64,000 bases of DNA. It comes from Raphanus sativus (taxonomy: Eukaryota > Streptophyta > Magnoliopsida > Brassicales > Brassicaceae). This document shows positions 11,697-24,900 of this stretch, piece by piece. Positions within the stretch are counted from its first letter, which is position 1. Every line of letters starts with the position of its first letter. Under the pieces are notes generated by a model. That model ran no database searches. It had not been told where the DNA came from and saw only the letters and a program-made list of their open reading frames with translations. The stretch is taken from assembly GCF_000801105.2 (NCBI RefSeq), contig NC_079516.1, forward strand, positions 41,892,908 to 41,956,907. Reading direction: 5' to 3'. The position numbers and the translations under genes are program-made.

Positions 11697-12761
11697 TCAA
11701 TCCCTAAAGATGACCGAATCCGCAATGGCCAGGAGAGGTTTCAAGCAAGCAGGCATAAACTTCCTAGCGAAAAAGTAGGAGCTCGAATGATTAGAAAGCC
11801 GGAGCCGGTGAATCAGGTCGGAAGAGACTTCCTCAGGCTTGTAAGTATAAGGATGACCCTTGACAGTAGCAGTCCAATTGACACGTGTAAGACTGTAACC
11901 AGTGCAACCCTCAGGATCCTTAATGTTCATCAACGTGGGGAAGTAATGCTCCTCGGGGAAACACTCGTAACAAGGGATCTTGAACTTCCTCCACAGGACA
12001 CGGTCTCTGACGGTGAGGAGCGCGTGTCTCCTCGTCATGACGAAGAAGTGAGAGCCCACACGGAACTTCTCGAAGGGGACTTCGGGGAGCATGGCGTGTC
12101 TTCCCCGAGCGACGTAGCGTTTCCAGAGCCTCGGCTCGTCGGAGATGAGCTCGAGGAAGCTACGGTACGAGAGGCGGACGCCTCTGGAGGTGGTCGTCGG
12201 ATCGTCCGGGGGGGATTCGAAGAGTGATCGGTAGACGAAGGGGAAGGAGCGGAGAGGGACGCAGTGCTGGGAGAGGACGGCGAAGTAGGCGTTGGCGGGG
12301 TCGTCGAGGAGGGCGGCGGCGAGGAGGCGGCGCGTGGCGGAGATCAGAGTGGGGGAGGCGCGTGAGGTGCGTTTGGCGGAGGGGATGAAGGCGTTGCGGA
12401 AGACGGAGGAGGGGGAGGAGGGAACGGTGACGTTGGAGAAGGGGTCGGCGTGGACGTAGACGTTGAAGAGGGAGGGAGGGTGGGGGGAGAAGAAGCGGTC
12501 CCAGAGTGGGGCGAAGTGGAGGTCGGAGTTGGTGAGGAAGAGGAAGGCGATTTTGAGCTTGGGGTGTGGGGTGCCGGAGGAGAGATGGGAGGAGGAGCCG
12601 GCGGAGGCGCGGCGGAAGAGGATCTGGTCGTCGATCTCGTCGGCGATGGGGATGGGGGATTCGCGAGGAGGAGGAAGGAAGACATGAGGGGCGAGGAGGA
12701 AGAAGAGGATGGGGAGACAGAGGAGGAGGGAGAAGGAGATTACGAACTGGTTCGACAACAT
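11697..12761 (-). CDS. GT14 family (core-2/I-branching, DUF266) Golgi glycosyltransferase
   Basis: This intronless gene encodes 354 residues. It is a type II membrane protein: a short N-tail, a membrane anchor at about residues 5-27 (FVISFSLLLCLPILFFLLAP), a proline-rich stem, then the catalytic domain. Family marks include KIAFLFLTN, LWDRFF, FNVYVHADP, LSQHCVPLRSF (the conserved substrate-pocket segment), GSHFFVMTRRHA, CYECFPEEHYFPTLMN and TRVNWT. These match plant relatives of animal core-2/I-branching N-acetylglucosaminyltransferases. Plant members are thought to act in Golgi glycosylation, for example of cell-wall proteins, but the substrate of this one is unknown. Long open frames on the opposite strand come from its GC-rich, purine-skewed codons. 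Arabidopsis has a relative, AT5G22070 as I recall, beside ATJ2, the sister of ATJ3. Confidence 0.9.
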   Translation of the reverse strand: MLSNQFVISFSLLLCLPILFFLLAPHVFLPPPRESPIPIADEIDDQILFRRASAGSSSHLSSGTPHPKLKIAFLFLTNSDLHFAPLWDRFFSPHPPSLFNVYVHADPFSNVTVPSSPSSVFRNAFIPSAKRTSRASPTLISATRRLLAAALLDDPANAYFAVLSQHCVPLRSFPFVYRSLFESPPDDPTTTSRGVRLSYRSFLELISDEPRLWKRYVARGRHAMLPEVPFEKFRVGSHFFVMTRRHALLTVRDRVLWRKFKIPCYECFPEEHYFPTLMNIKDPEGCTGYSLTRVNWTATVKGHPYTYKPEEVSSDLIHRLRLSNHSSSYFFARKFMPACLKPLLAIADSVIFRD

Positions 12762-15304
12762 TTTTGTCCTAGAGGAGGAATGTGCCTAGCTTAGCTTTCC
12801 CATGTACTTCACTTCACCCAAAAAAGAGGATTTGAAGCTTTGTAACTTTTGGCCTTTTAAGAGGATGTGAAGAGTGAGGAAGAGTTAAGGGATCTTAGGT
12901 CTCTCAGAGTGACTGATGACCATCTTATGAAGAGGATGATAAAAGGTGGTGACGGAAGATGATTGTGATTTTGTTTGATTGCGTCCGACGCCAGTTGAGG
13001 GTACTTGTGTCAATCCATGACCCCATACACCGTTCTATGTCGCTAACGGCGTCGTGTAACAATTGCGTTCCTTGCCTCTATTGATGACACTTGTGTTAAC
13101 GCCGTTATCTTCGTCGGTGATAGTTTGATGATGTATTTATTTATTTATCTTTTTTGTTAAGTTTAGTTTTTAGGAAAATGATCAACGTCAACGTGTTTAA
13201 TGTCTAGAGGACTAGAACTAGATCGATGTACATAAGGTGTGAAACTGAGTAATTTTTTTCTTTCAATCTATAGAGAAATGCACTACACTGCTTTTGTTTT
13301 ACTTTTATTCTTATCTAGCGTGTGATTGGTTTAGTGAGAGTAAAGTAGAGTAAATAAAGATGTGAAAAACAAATGAAAATAAAATGGTTGAAAAGAAGAA
13401 ATAGAGAAAAGAAAAATAGAGTAACTAGTGTTATTTTAGCAAAACATGGAGTAAAAATAAGTGTGTGTATATCTCTGTCAAAACAATAACTAGAGTAAAA
13501 ACAAGAAAACAATATTTCACCTAATTGGTAATATTTGAGTGAAACTTAAAGTAACTTTAAAGTTGAAGTAAATAGTTATTCTATATTGACTATACAATCA
13601 CACAATGATTCAGTTGAATATTTTGTTACTATTAATTTATTAATCGTCAGATGTGTCATCCTATCACACTTACATATTCTAAAGTATTGGAAGCACATAC
13701 ATTTAATCAAGTAGTTTAATTAAGTGTTCATCAGTTTTTTTTTTTGTCAAGAGGTCTAATTTTCAATTTTTGAAAAAGCACTTTACTCTATCTATTTCTT
13801 AAAGAATGTCGCTTTAGCATTTTTAATGTAAAAAATATTGTTTTAGAATTCTAATGCATTCTATACTTACTTTCAGTTGAATATTAATTATAAAATATAT
13901 TGATGTAATAATTAAATTTATTTATCTAAAATACTGTCGATTAAACATATGTAACTAATAAAAATAAATGCATTTTCAGAAATTCTTATAAGACATGTAA
14001 AATTGTATCATATACGTAATCAATTTCATAATTATAGTATCATAATAAATCATCATTAAAAAGATGATTAAAGTATTTAACATACCATTTCATATTAAAT
14101 ATATAATACAAGATCATTCTATATAACTATTTTAAAATAACTTAATCATAATAACTAGTTATTAGTTTTCTTTCATTTTTTTTTTGACAACAGTTTTCTT
14201 TCATTTATTTATATATTTTATGACGATCATCATCATCTTAAAAATGGAGTAGCTTAAATGGTTATGAATGTGTTTTGGTTGATTAAGTCTCGACCAAGAC
14301 ATTTTTTCTAGCTGTCATGCTATCTTAAATAAACCTAGCTTTACTGAGTTTCTTGGTTCTACAACGAGTCATAGAACCTTCAGAAATGGCTTAGATATCT
14401 TCATCAGCTGGCTGGACCATGATCACATCATCTATTTGAAAGCTTGGTCTGTCGTCCTCAAAATAATCTAAGAGTATAACAAAGAACTGGTGGTTCTGAA
14501 ACAGTACCCAAACCTTGGCACTGTGTCTCACCTCCTATATGAAACACGGCCGCTGCCACACCACTAGAACTGAGGAGCCCATCCTCATGGTCCACATGCG
14601 CGTGAAGCAGCAAGTTTGGACGCAAACAACCATGATCTGCACCTACAGATTTAGCGAAACCACAGTAACAGACTGTAAAACACTGTTACTCACCACCATC
14701 TAAATATTGCAATATAATGCATTAAATGAGCATTGATTCGCATATTCAGCCAGATGAATGATGAATCACCTGGGTGGCAAACAAAAACACCAGCAAACAT
14801 ATTCAAAATTTATTTATGAAAATACATTAGAATTAATAATATTGCGACTTTGTATTGAGATATATATTTACATAAAATTTCAAAATATTTTTTTATTATT
14901 TTACCGAATTGTATCATTTTTTTTTTGCATCGGTCCAATTAACGACTGCTAAAATGTTGTTAGTTTATCATATTTACTAATTTATGAAATTTCACTGTAC
15001 ATATGTATATACGCAAGTAATTACTAATGCAATTTAGCAACCACTACCTTGGGCTTACATTTGTTCCGGTCAGGCGCCGAAGGATTCTATATTTCTAATT
15101 TACAAAATGGCAGGGCTTATTCTCTTTTCTTGTTGGAAAAGAAATAATATTAAAATAAATAATTAGTAATAAAACATTCTAGAGAGTTCGACTGGGAGCT
15201 AGAGCAAAACGCATTTAAGCATAAGAAGTCATTCCTCCCAGAAGCCAATAAGCCGAGAAAACAAAAGAAGAAGAAAAAAACAAACCTGGTCTCCGTGAGA
15301 AAAG
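12762..15304. other. Intergenic region
   Basis: The first 150 bp are the likely 5' leader of the glycosyltransferase gene. From 13.1 kb it is AT-rich with poly-T runs at about 13,740 and 14,180 but no coding exon. A weak retroelement-like patch at 14.3-14.5 kb is listed separately. Confidence 0.5.
14340..14500 (-). pseudogene. Possible retrotransposon polyprotein remnant
   Basis: On the minus strand short pieces read LLDYFEDDRPSFQIDDV and SMTRCRTKKLSKA, separated by a stop. The second resembles the GPMTRSRAKxLxxA motif often seen near the end of plant LTR-retrotransposon polyproteins. The similarity is short, so this is a tentative call. Confidence 0.3.
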
Positions 15305-16948
15305 ATGTTCGGGCGAGGAGCGACGAAGAAGAGCGACAACACAAAGTTCTACGAGATCTTAGGCGTACCCAAGACAGCATCTCCCGAAGATCTCAAGAAG
15401 GCTTACAAAAAAGCCGCAATCAAGAACCATCCCGACAAGGGTGGAGATCCTGAGAAGGTAAAAAAAGATCCCTTTCCACCTCGATTCGATCTGTTTTGCG
15501 TCTAGATCCGATCTGAGTTTGTCTTGTAATTGAGCAATTGGTCCGATTTTGTGGAATTGATTGATTGGGTTGCAGTTCAAAGAGCTAGCACAGGCGTATG
15601 AAGTTCTGAGCGACCCAGAGAAGAGAGAGATATACGATGAGTACGGAGAGGATGCACTCAAGGAAGGAATGGGTGGTGGAGGAGGAGGCGGGCATGACCC
15701 TTTTGATATCTTCTCATCCTTCTTTGGAGGTGGCAGCCCCTTTGGAGGTGGAGGTAGCAGCAGAGGAAGGAGGCAGAGGCGTGGTGAAGATGTTGTTCAT
15801 CCTTTGAAAGTTTCCCTTGAGGATCTCTACCTTGGTACCACCAAGAAGCTCTCTCTTTCTAGAAACGCTCTCTGCTCTAAGTGCAACGGGTCTGTTGTCT
15901 TAACTTTCTTTTTCCAATGTTTCATCTGACATGATGATGATCCCAGATGCTAAAAGAAAGGCTTTGTTTTTATTGTTTTTGCAGAAAGGGTTCGAAATCT
16001 GGAGCCTCTATGAAATGCGGTGGGTGTCAGGGTACGGGTATGAAGGTGACAATCAGGCAGCTTGGACCTGGGATGATCCAGCAGATGCAGCATGCTTGTA
16101 ACGAGTGCAAAGGCACGGGGGAGACCATCAACGATCGTGACAGGTGTCCTCAATGCAAAGGAGACAAAGTCGTCCCTGAGAAGAAAGTTCTTGAAGTGAA
16201 TGTTGAGAAAGGGATGCAGCACAGTCAGAAGATCACTTTTGAAGGACAAGCAGATGAAGCGGTACATTTTTTTACTCTGCTTTTCTTTTTTAACCTTTTC
16301 TTTTTCCTTATTTATAACTTTGTTTTTTTGTTTGTGTTTGGAGCAGCCTGACACAGTCACTGGAGATATAGTGTTTGTCATTCAGCAGAAAGAGCACCCA
16401 AAGTTCAAGAGAAAAGGAGAAGACCTCTTTGTAGAACACACACTCTCTCTCACCGAAGCTCTATGCGGCTTCTCCTTCGTCCTCACCCACTTGGATGGCA
16501 GAAATCTTCTCATCAAATCTTATCCCGGGGATGTCGTTAAACCTGGTATGTGTATTCATTGCTTCTACTTTTAACCAAACGTGATGATTACTCAATCTTG
16601 ATGTTGTGTTTTTGTGTAGATTCATACAAGGCAATAAGCGATGAAGGGATGCCGATATACCAGAGGCCATTCATGAAGGGTAAGCTCTACATCCACTTCA
16701 CAGTGGATTTCCCGGACTCGCTAACCCCTGACCAGACCAAAGCATTTGAAGCTATTCTGCCCAAGCCTTCTACTACTCAGCTGAGCGACATGGAGATTGA
16801 TGAGTGCGAGGAGACGACGCTGCACGATGTCGACATTGAGGATGAGATGAGAAGGAAAGCACAAGCTCAGAGAGAGGCTTATGATGATGACGAAGGCGAT
16901 GATGACCATCCTGGAGGTGCGCAGAGGGTGCAATGTGCCCAGCAGTAA
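15305..16948 (+). CDS. ATJ3: ATJ3-type Hsp40 co-chaperone (type I DnaJ, farnesylated)
   Basis: Five exons (15305-15457, 15576-15889, 15985-16261, 16347-16545, 16620-16948) give 423 residues, close to the usual 420. The J domain comes first, with the HPD tripeptide in KNHPDKGG at about residues 40-47. A Gly/Phe-rich linker ([14 protein letters not shown]) follows, then four zinc-finger repeats ([32 protein letters not shown]), and two substrate-binding beta domains. It ends CAQQ, a CaaX farnesylation site. DnaJ proteins stimulate Hsp70 ATPase. ATJ3 is cytosolic, nuclear and membrane-associated in Arabidopsis and is linked to heat response, flowering and H+-ATPase control. Residues such as [17 protein letters not shown] and [11 protein letters not shown] match ATJ3 rather than ATJ2. 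All exon joins keep frame. Confidence 0.96.
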
Positions 16949-19373
16949 GTAAGTAACCCAATTTAGAGAAAGGACGTGATGAGGGGGATTTGGCTCCAAC
17001 ATTTGCCTCTTCCTTTTCTTTGATTTTCAGTGTATTTGGAAGTCTTATGGAGTTTGCTATGGTTTATGGACTTGGAAAACCAACTTGTTTCGTTCTCTCA
17101 CTCTTAAATTAATGACAGTATTGAAATTTTGTCAACATTTCACTGGTTATCACCCAGTGGGCATAATTACATAGATCGTGTGTTAAAAATACAAAGAGGC
17201 CCAGAAAACAAAGATACAAATTTAATCAGATTTAGAACTTAAACTTTGAAGTCGACAAAGGGCATCTCATCACAACCACGTATGCAATTTTAAGTTCCCT
17301 TCGCAATACATATTTCTTCATGTGTCTCTCATACGGACGGAAGTAAGCCTTGCTGGTCAGTGGTCACTGTAGAAATTTCTCCGTCATAAACTAACACTAC
17401 TAAACATATCGTTTCTTTGTAGTCTACTCCTTGGGATTTTCCACAAATTACTAGCATCTTATCTCTAGACTCTAGTCAGTGCCGAAACAAGAAACATTTT
17501 GTACTCCGATCAAAGAAAAAAATTTAGTGGGACAAAATTTCATTTTTAATAGGATCAGTACACTTTTTTATTAAACAAAAACAAATATTTTACCATTTTT
17601 CTCCATTTATTACACTTGCACAGATATAGGTTTTTTCACGAGCTGTAATTTTTAAAAATTCATTAAAACTTAATTGATGTGAATTTGGTGTTTTAAAAAT
17701 AAATAATATTCTGGACGGCACCTACAGTCTTTACCAATCACACCCGTTTCTGAAAAAATTAGTTGAGATCAATCCAAAATACAAATATAAGATGCCTCAT
17801 CTCTCGGCTCATAATAAATAAGAGTAAATATTAACATCTATAATCACAAATATAAAAGAATAATCGGAAGAAGAAAAATTCCGACATAAAAACTAAACGG
17901 GATTTAAATATCTTTTTGAAAGACGAACTCTGATTATTTATTAAAATCAAACTATCTTCAAAGATAAAAAGCTTGAAAATTGAAGAACAGATTCAAAATA
18001 GTTCGAAAAGACACGACAAAATCACCTAAACGAAAGTATAATCTGCAACCAGAAAAAGAGATCATTCTAATGATTGAATATCATAAAAATAAAAAGAAAA
18101 TATTTATCCCTCTAAAAAATTATGATGTGATAAGAGAAAAAAGAGAAACTTTCTTTCTCTAATACAGGAGAGAGAAGTCCCTCACAAATTATAGTTTTAT
18201 ACTTAAAAGTTTTAAACTGTTATTATATATAACAATCTTTTTCTTGCAAAAATATATTATACTAAACTTTTTTCACAAAATAAAATATTATACTAAATTT
18301 GGAAATAATCACCTATTACAAATATTTTGGATTTTAATTACTACAATAAGTGTATTTAACTAAAAATTTGAAGTAATCTATATAAAATGGCAAATTAATT
18401 GTTATTCAAATATGAATTATAAATATTTAGTTTTATTGGATTTTTATTTGATAAACTTTTTTGAAATTCATTATTATTGAATATATTTAACTTATATATA
18501 ATAAGATTTTTTTAGTCACTTATAGCGTTTGAATGAAAAAAATTTAGTTAAAAATAGAAATAGAAAATATTTGTACTTTTATATAAGCTTATAGAAAAAA
18601 ACACTAAGTAAATTTTATTTCACCTAAAATCATCTATAAAATTACTAAAATTCAAATCATTTTAAATTGTTGATTAACCACGCTATACATTCATTATATT
18701 TATTTTTTTGCTTAACTAATATTTAATTATGCATTATTTTATTTCTTTATGTTAAACTTTTTATGATTGTAAATCTTATTTTTGAATAAGAACACAATGT
18801 TTATAAGAATAATCTTCTTTATTTTTAGATATGTGATTTTTAATGTTGGCCAATCTTTTCTTATATTAATTTATAATTATCTAGTCTAATAAATAAATCT
18901 AATTATTAATATTTTTGTGAATTATAGTGTAGATTAAAAATAAATTTAAAAATTATTTATTTTCAAATTCAAAAGTTCTTGAAACTATTTTAAATAGTTC
19001 TATTTGAAATTTTAAATATATTTTTTAAAATCCTAAACCCCTCTAAATCCAATATACTAGGCAAATCTAAACTATAAATTTAGATTAATTAATCCTAAGG
19101 AAAAATGTCTATTAATAAAAATAATTTGTTCATTTAATTTTTATGTACTATATTTGTGATAAAAATAATTTTTAGGATCGTCTTAGAGAATTTCTTATTT
19201 AGAAACTTCTTCGTTTATTTATTTGTTATATCTAAAAACCGGAAGCGTTGGATGGTAAGGAGTGAACATAAACCGTTAGATTCCATATTCATCGTTGTCA
19301 AACATACCAAACTCTTTCAACACCTGTAGATTAAAATCGGCTAAGCTTCATCAAATCAAATCCGAACTCATCC
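16949..19373. other. AT-rich intergenic region
   Basis: The first 170 bp or so are the ATJ3 3' UTR. The rest, up to the 5' leader of the next gene near 19.2 kb, is AT-rich. I see no exon, RNA gene or element with clear ends in it. Confidence 0.5.
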
Positions 19374-20281
19374 ATGGCGATTTCTCAAGCTCAGCCTCTG
19401 CTTCTTCTACTCTTCTCGCTCTTCCTCTTACCTTCTTTGCGCGCCACTTCTTTCCACAACTGCGGTTTGTTCCTAAACCCTCTTCTTACACTCTCCTCGA
19501 GGACACCTGTTAGATTAGGGTTTTTTTTTGTCCGGATGGTTGCTTGTAATAGATGGCATAACCTTTAAATTTTGCATCTTTTACTCTGGATTTTGGTTAT
19601 TTAAGACACTAATTTAAAGCATGCTCCATTTTTGCAGCTTTGAATTTGATTAATCTCGAGTGCTTTTAAATCTGTTTCGCATGTGAGATAAAATCAATTT
19701 CATGGAACCTAACTGTTAGGTTACTTACTCTCTGTACGTTTTGACTCTTTGTAGATAAGAGGCTCGATCCCGTTAAGGTCAAGGGTGTGGAGATCTCTCC
19801 TGACCCTGTTGTGAGTGGCGAAGCCGCTACATTTAAGATCACTGGTTCTACTGGTATGATGACCTTCTTAAAAAAAGTTTAGAAACATTACATAACATTT
19901 ATTAAGTCTGTCAACATTTCTTTGGTGTGAATAGATGAAGACATCTCTGGAGGAAAAGTAGTGATCAGTGTTTCATATTTTGGAGTTCATGTCCATACCG
20001 AAACACACGATCTCTGCGATGAGTCTTCCTGCCCAATCGCACCTGGCAGCTTTGTCCTTTCTCATTCCCAAACACTTCCTTCTATTACACCCCCGTAAGT
20101 CATATTCTTGAAACTCTCAGTTTCCCACATCATTATCAAAACTGGTTGCTTGGCTGATCTCTCTTTGGAACAGGGTACTTATACGCTTAAGATGACGATA
20201 AACGACAAGGATGGCGGGCGACTGGCCTGCATCAGCTTCAAATTCAAGATCACATTGTTTTCCACGGTTTCTGCTAGTTAA
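19374..20281 (+). CDS. ML (MD-2-related lipid-recognition) domain secreted protein, with an apparent frameshift
   Basis: The four exons read are 19374-19464, 19755-19853, 19935-20094 and 20174-20281. The product has a signal peptide (QPLLLLLFSLFLLPSLRA) and an NPC2/MD-2-like ML domain: cysteines in SFHNC, HDLCDESSCPIAPG and LACISFKF, plus VEISPDPVVSG. Such domains bind lipids or sterols in secretory and vacuolar compartments. Gene order points to AT3G44100. Exon 3 ends two bases into a codon (ACA CCC CC|GTAAGT), while exon 4 reads the expected GTYTLKMTINDKDGG only in phase 0, so the join is off by one base. As written, translation stops seven codons into exon 4, losing about 35 residues. One more C in the run at 20090-20094 would restore the usual TPPGTYTL. 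This is either a true lesion or a homopolymer sequence error. Confidence 0.8.
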
Positions 20282-20313
20282 GTTCTCCTGTGAAAATATG
20301 TTTGCCTCTTTTG

Positions 20314-20440
20314 TGAACCTCTCTCTGTCTCGTAGACTTTTGTGTGTTGTCCAAATAAAAATGCTCTTTTGAGGCTTGTGAACCTCTCTCTCTCTCTCGT
20401 AGACTTTGTGTTGTGTCCAAATAACATAATCCTTTGATCT
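20314..20440 (+). repeat. Two-copy tandem repeat in the ML-gene 3' UTR
   Basis: The unit beginning GTGAACCTCTCTCT and running through CGTAGACTTT to TGTCCAAATAA occurs at about 20314 and again at about 20379. The unit is roughly 65 bp and the copies differ in the length of the CT run. Confidence 0.7.
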
Positions 20441-20639
20441 ACATCTCAATATTTTGTTTCTCTATATTCATTACGTTCTTTATGCTTCACCTGTTCTTCT
20501 GATAAGACCCTTGTTCAAAAACTCGGCTGCCGAGCTGTATAATCGGCCGGATAATCGTGAAACGGAAGGCTACCGTAGCGAGTTAGATCAATTCGGATTC
20601 ATTCCACGCCGGCCCGAGTTTTGGCAAAAATCAGCAAAA

Positions 20640-20710
20640 CTACTGTCTCCCACGTTTCGAACCCGAGTTAATCAAGCGAAAACAACAGACACAAGCCACT
20701 AGACCATATC
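20640..20710 (-). repeat. tRNA-like (SINE-type) segment
   Basis: Read on the minus strand, TGGTCTAGTGGCTTG resembles a Pol III A box, and GGTTCGAAAC about 45 bp downstream is a B box. The tRNA-like fold is incomplete, so this is a SINE head or decayed tRNA copy, not a functional tRNA gene. Confidence 0.5.
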
Positions 20711-20855
20711 AGACACACGTCCTTTTGATACTCATACTAGTTTATATATTAAACATATAATGAATACCCTAAAATTAATCTTCGATTAATCTTCAATTTA
20801 TTTCCGATTTTTTCATTAATCGCTAGGCCCAATCCGAGTGCACACGTAGCGCCTA

Positions 20856-21705
<850 letters not shown>

Positions 21706-21916
21706 AGCGCCTAGCAAGTTTCCGAACAAGGGATAAGACTTAAGCGTGTCAAAGTAAACGACTTGAGTTTCCAAGAGAAGTGATATACTTCCTTTCCTTG
21801 ATTACGAAAACAGAAGAGTTTTTTATAGAGCTGATAGAAAGAAAAAAAGAGGAATGTATTTGAATTTCATACACAACACTAAGAATCCTGTACTTGCGAG
21901 TCAAGTACCACACCTC

Positions 21917-24900
21917 CTAATCAATGAGAATCATCTTCAAGCAACTTCGCGGCATCGTGAACCAACACAAAACACTGCCTATTTCTTCTTCTTCAACCTT
22001 GCCTGATAACAAACATTCTCCTCCGTTCTTCTCCTCCTTCGCTAGCTTCTTCAAAGCATGTTCGACTGTCTCCATTGTAGCCTTGTGACCTCTTCCGCTT
22101 TATGCTCTTCTGCATCTAGCTCTGCTCTTACAATCATCAACTCTTCTTTTCTCATATCTGACTCAAAGACAAGCTGGTGAATCTCCATTATCATGTTTTG
22201 TATTTCACACATCCCTACTTCTTCCATCTCTTCAAGACACTGCTTCTCCTGGATCCTAAGTTCCAGTTCCCTCTCTGATTCGGATCTTGCCTTCGATCTC
22301 TTCTCTATCTCTTTCTCCACGGTTTTGATATCTTTATCCAGCTTCAAGGACTTTCTGTTCATGTCTTCGATTTCTTTTCTTACCGAAGCCAGCTTCTCCC
22401 GCGAAAGCTGCATCTCTGAATGGAGCTTTGTTTTCTCTTCTTCGGATCTCAGCAGATCCGTGGCTTTCATTGAAAGCAGTGTGTTTCTCTGAGGAGTGTT
22501 GATCTTCTCAACGTTATCAATCGCACAGAGCACCTTCTCTTCCTCGTGTCTCCTGTTCTCTTCATCCACTTTTATCTTCAGCATTACAATGTTACTCTTC
22601 AGCTCTGCCTCAGATTGTTTGATCTTACCCATTGCCGCGTCGATTTCTCTTTTATTGGATTGGAGAACGCTGAGCTCTTCACTTTTCTGGTTTAGATGAT
22701 CTGAAGATGCCTCCACACGCGCCCTTGCCCGTTCTTCTCGCTGTTGAATGTAAGCTGACGATGATACGAAGTTTGATAGCGAGCTTCTGAGAGCAGCCAG
22801 CTTTCTCTCCGCAACTTCTTTTCTTGCGTTAGTTCGATCAGAGACAGCTTCAACTAATCCTAACTCCTTCTGATGCTCCTTAACTTTGTTCTGACAGCTT
22901 CTGATTATCTCTTCAAGCGAAGTGAACAACGCTCCAATGGTTTTGGCAGAGACTGAAAGCTTTTCCTGCGCCAATTCGAGTTTCAGCCTCGCTGAGTTTA
23001 AATCTCCTGTGGACCTCCTTTCGGAAGAAACATTACACAACTCCATTTCAGTGTCACTGGCATCATCAGCTTCAATAAGCTTCTCTTGGGCAGCAGGAGC
23101 AGAGAGCAGTCTTTTGCATAATTCATCTTTTTCCTTCATTGCATTTTCATACAGACTCATCAGCTTCTCATTCTCCTCGTGCATCTCGCTAAGCTGATTC
23201 TCCAGATTTCCAATCATTTTCTTCAGTTCCTCTGCTGCGCTTCTCTCAACCTCCAGAGCACTGTTGATATGAGCTTCAGCATTATTATTACTTGATGAAT
23301 CTGTCTCGGTATTCCCAAGGCTCTGGAGCTATTTTCTGCGGCTACTTGTTCATACAGCTCTATAAGTTTGTTGTTGTCCTCAATCAGGACCTTAATCTTC
23401 TGGCACAGTTCCTCATTTTCTTTCGACAACTTGACTGCTGTCTCGTGAGCTACAGCTTCTCTTTGACTAGCACATGCAATGGCTTGAACCATTGTTTCAA
23501 CCTCGATCTGATCACCATCGCCAACCCTGCCTGAGGATCTTATTCCCTCAAGCTGCTTAGCTAAATTTTCCACAAGCCTGAAAGAGAGAAACCAAAGAGA
23601 TGAGCTGAGGCTTAATAACTGAAATATATATACTGTATTTGCAGTATATTACTTTTCCAATCTCTCTTTCTCGTCGATGGAAAAACTTAATGATTTCTGA
23701 AGAGATTCCATTTCTGCTCGATTTTGAATAGCCTACAGACAGCAAAAACAAGCCATAAGTTAGAGACCTTAATGAATAAAGAGAGAGAGGAAAAATCGAC
23801 TGTAGGCAATAATAACCTGCATCCGGAGGAATTCATTCTCATCTTGGATTAATGAAAGTTTCTTCGACTCCTGATTCTGCAACAACAACAAGTGTCAGAA
23901 TATAATACTTTTGTGAGGTTACTTACCAGCACAGATGAAAGACTCCCATACCTGGTTAGAGTAGAACATGTTGCTGATGTCACCATCTTCTTTCACCGTG
24001 GAGTAATCTGATTCGTGCATTAGTTTCCAATCAAGAGCTTCTAGCAGCTGTACATTATAGATCCAAGTTACATGCTAATTCAAATCGTAAAAAAACTTCT
24101 AAGGTCTAAAGTGATGAGAATATTTTATTCACCTTAGCTTGTAACACTTGAATTTGTTGATTCAAGATATCCCGTTCACCTTCCTCACATTGTGATTTCA
24201 ATCTGTGTAACAAGTAAAAGGTGAGTAAAAGTTAAATCTGAGGAAAAGATAGGGAAAAAATATCAAAGAGTCTTTGCCTTCGAATCTCTTCTTTCAACCG
24301 CAAATTCTCCGTGGCAAATTTGGTAACTTCGTGATTTCTATCAACTTGAGCACGTAGCACCTCAATTTCCTTCAAAAGGTCAGCCTTTTCTTTCTGCACA
24401 TGTCCTTCAACAGAGATCTTTCCTGAAGCAACCCCTTGTAAACTCTTGATTGCTGAGTCTCTGAGCTTTAACATCATTTTCAGCCCTCGTATTTCATCCT
24501 CTCGTTTCTTTTCCTGTTTGGAGAAAATAAAATTATGAACTCGTCAATTTCATCATTCTTTCCTCATTTATCCCTGTAATGAATCCCAAACGAGGAGTAT
24601 GTTGCGTACCAACTTCATGGAGGCCTCATTTTCAGCAGTCAAAGCTTGTAGTGCAGCGTCCTTTTCCCTCTCTCTCCTGAGAGCACCAACTAGTGCAACT
24701 TCGTAGTCTTTTGGCTACAAACCCATGCAAGAGAAATTGTTAAGAACAAGCCAAATGCTGAACATTGGAGATCATATTCTTAGGGAAAACTAATTTCAAA
24801 CCTTAGACATCTTTTTGTGAGTTGTCAGAGGAGTGAACGATCCATTGAACCCATCCCACTTAAGGGACATTGGAGAAGGAGGGCAACTCATTGAGGCAGT

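Noticed and set aside
12344..12794. Long open frames on both strands with Glu/Gly-rich or Ser/Pro-rich products
   Set aside because: They are shadow frames of the GC-rich first part of the GT14 gene. Only the 354-residue minus frame has domain motifs.
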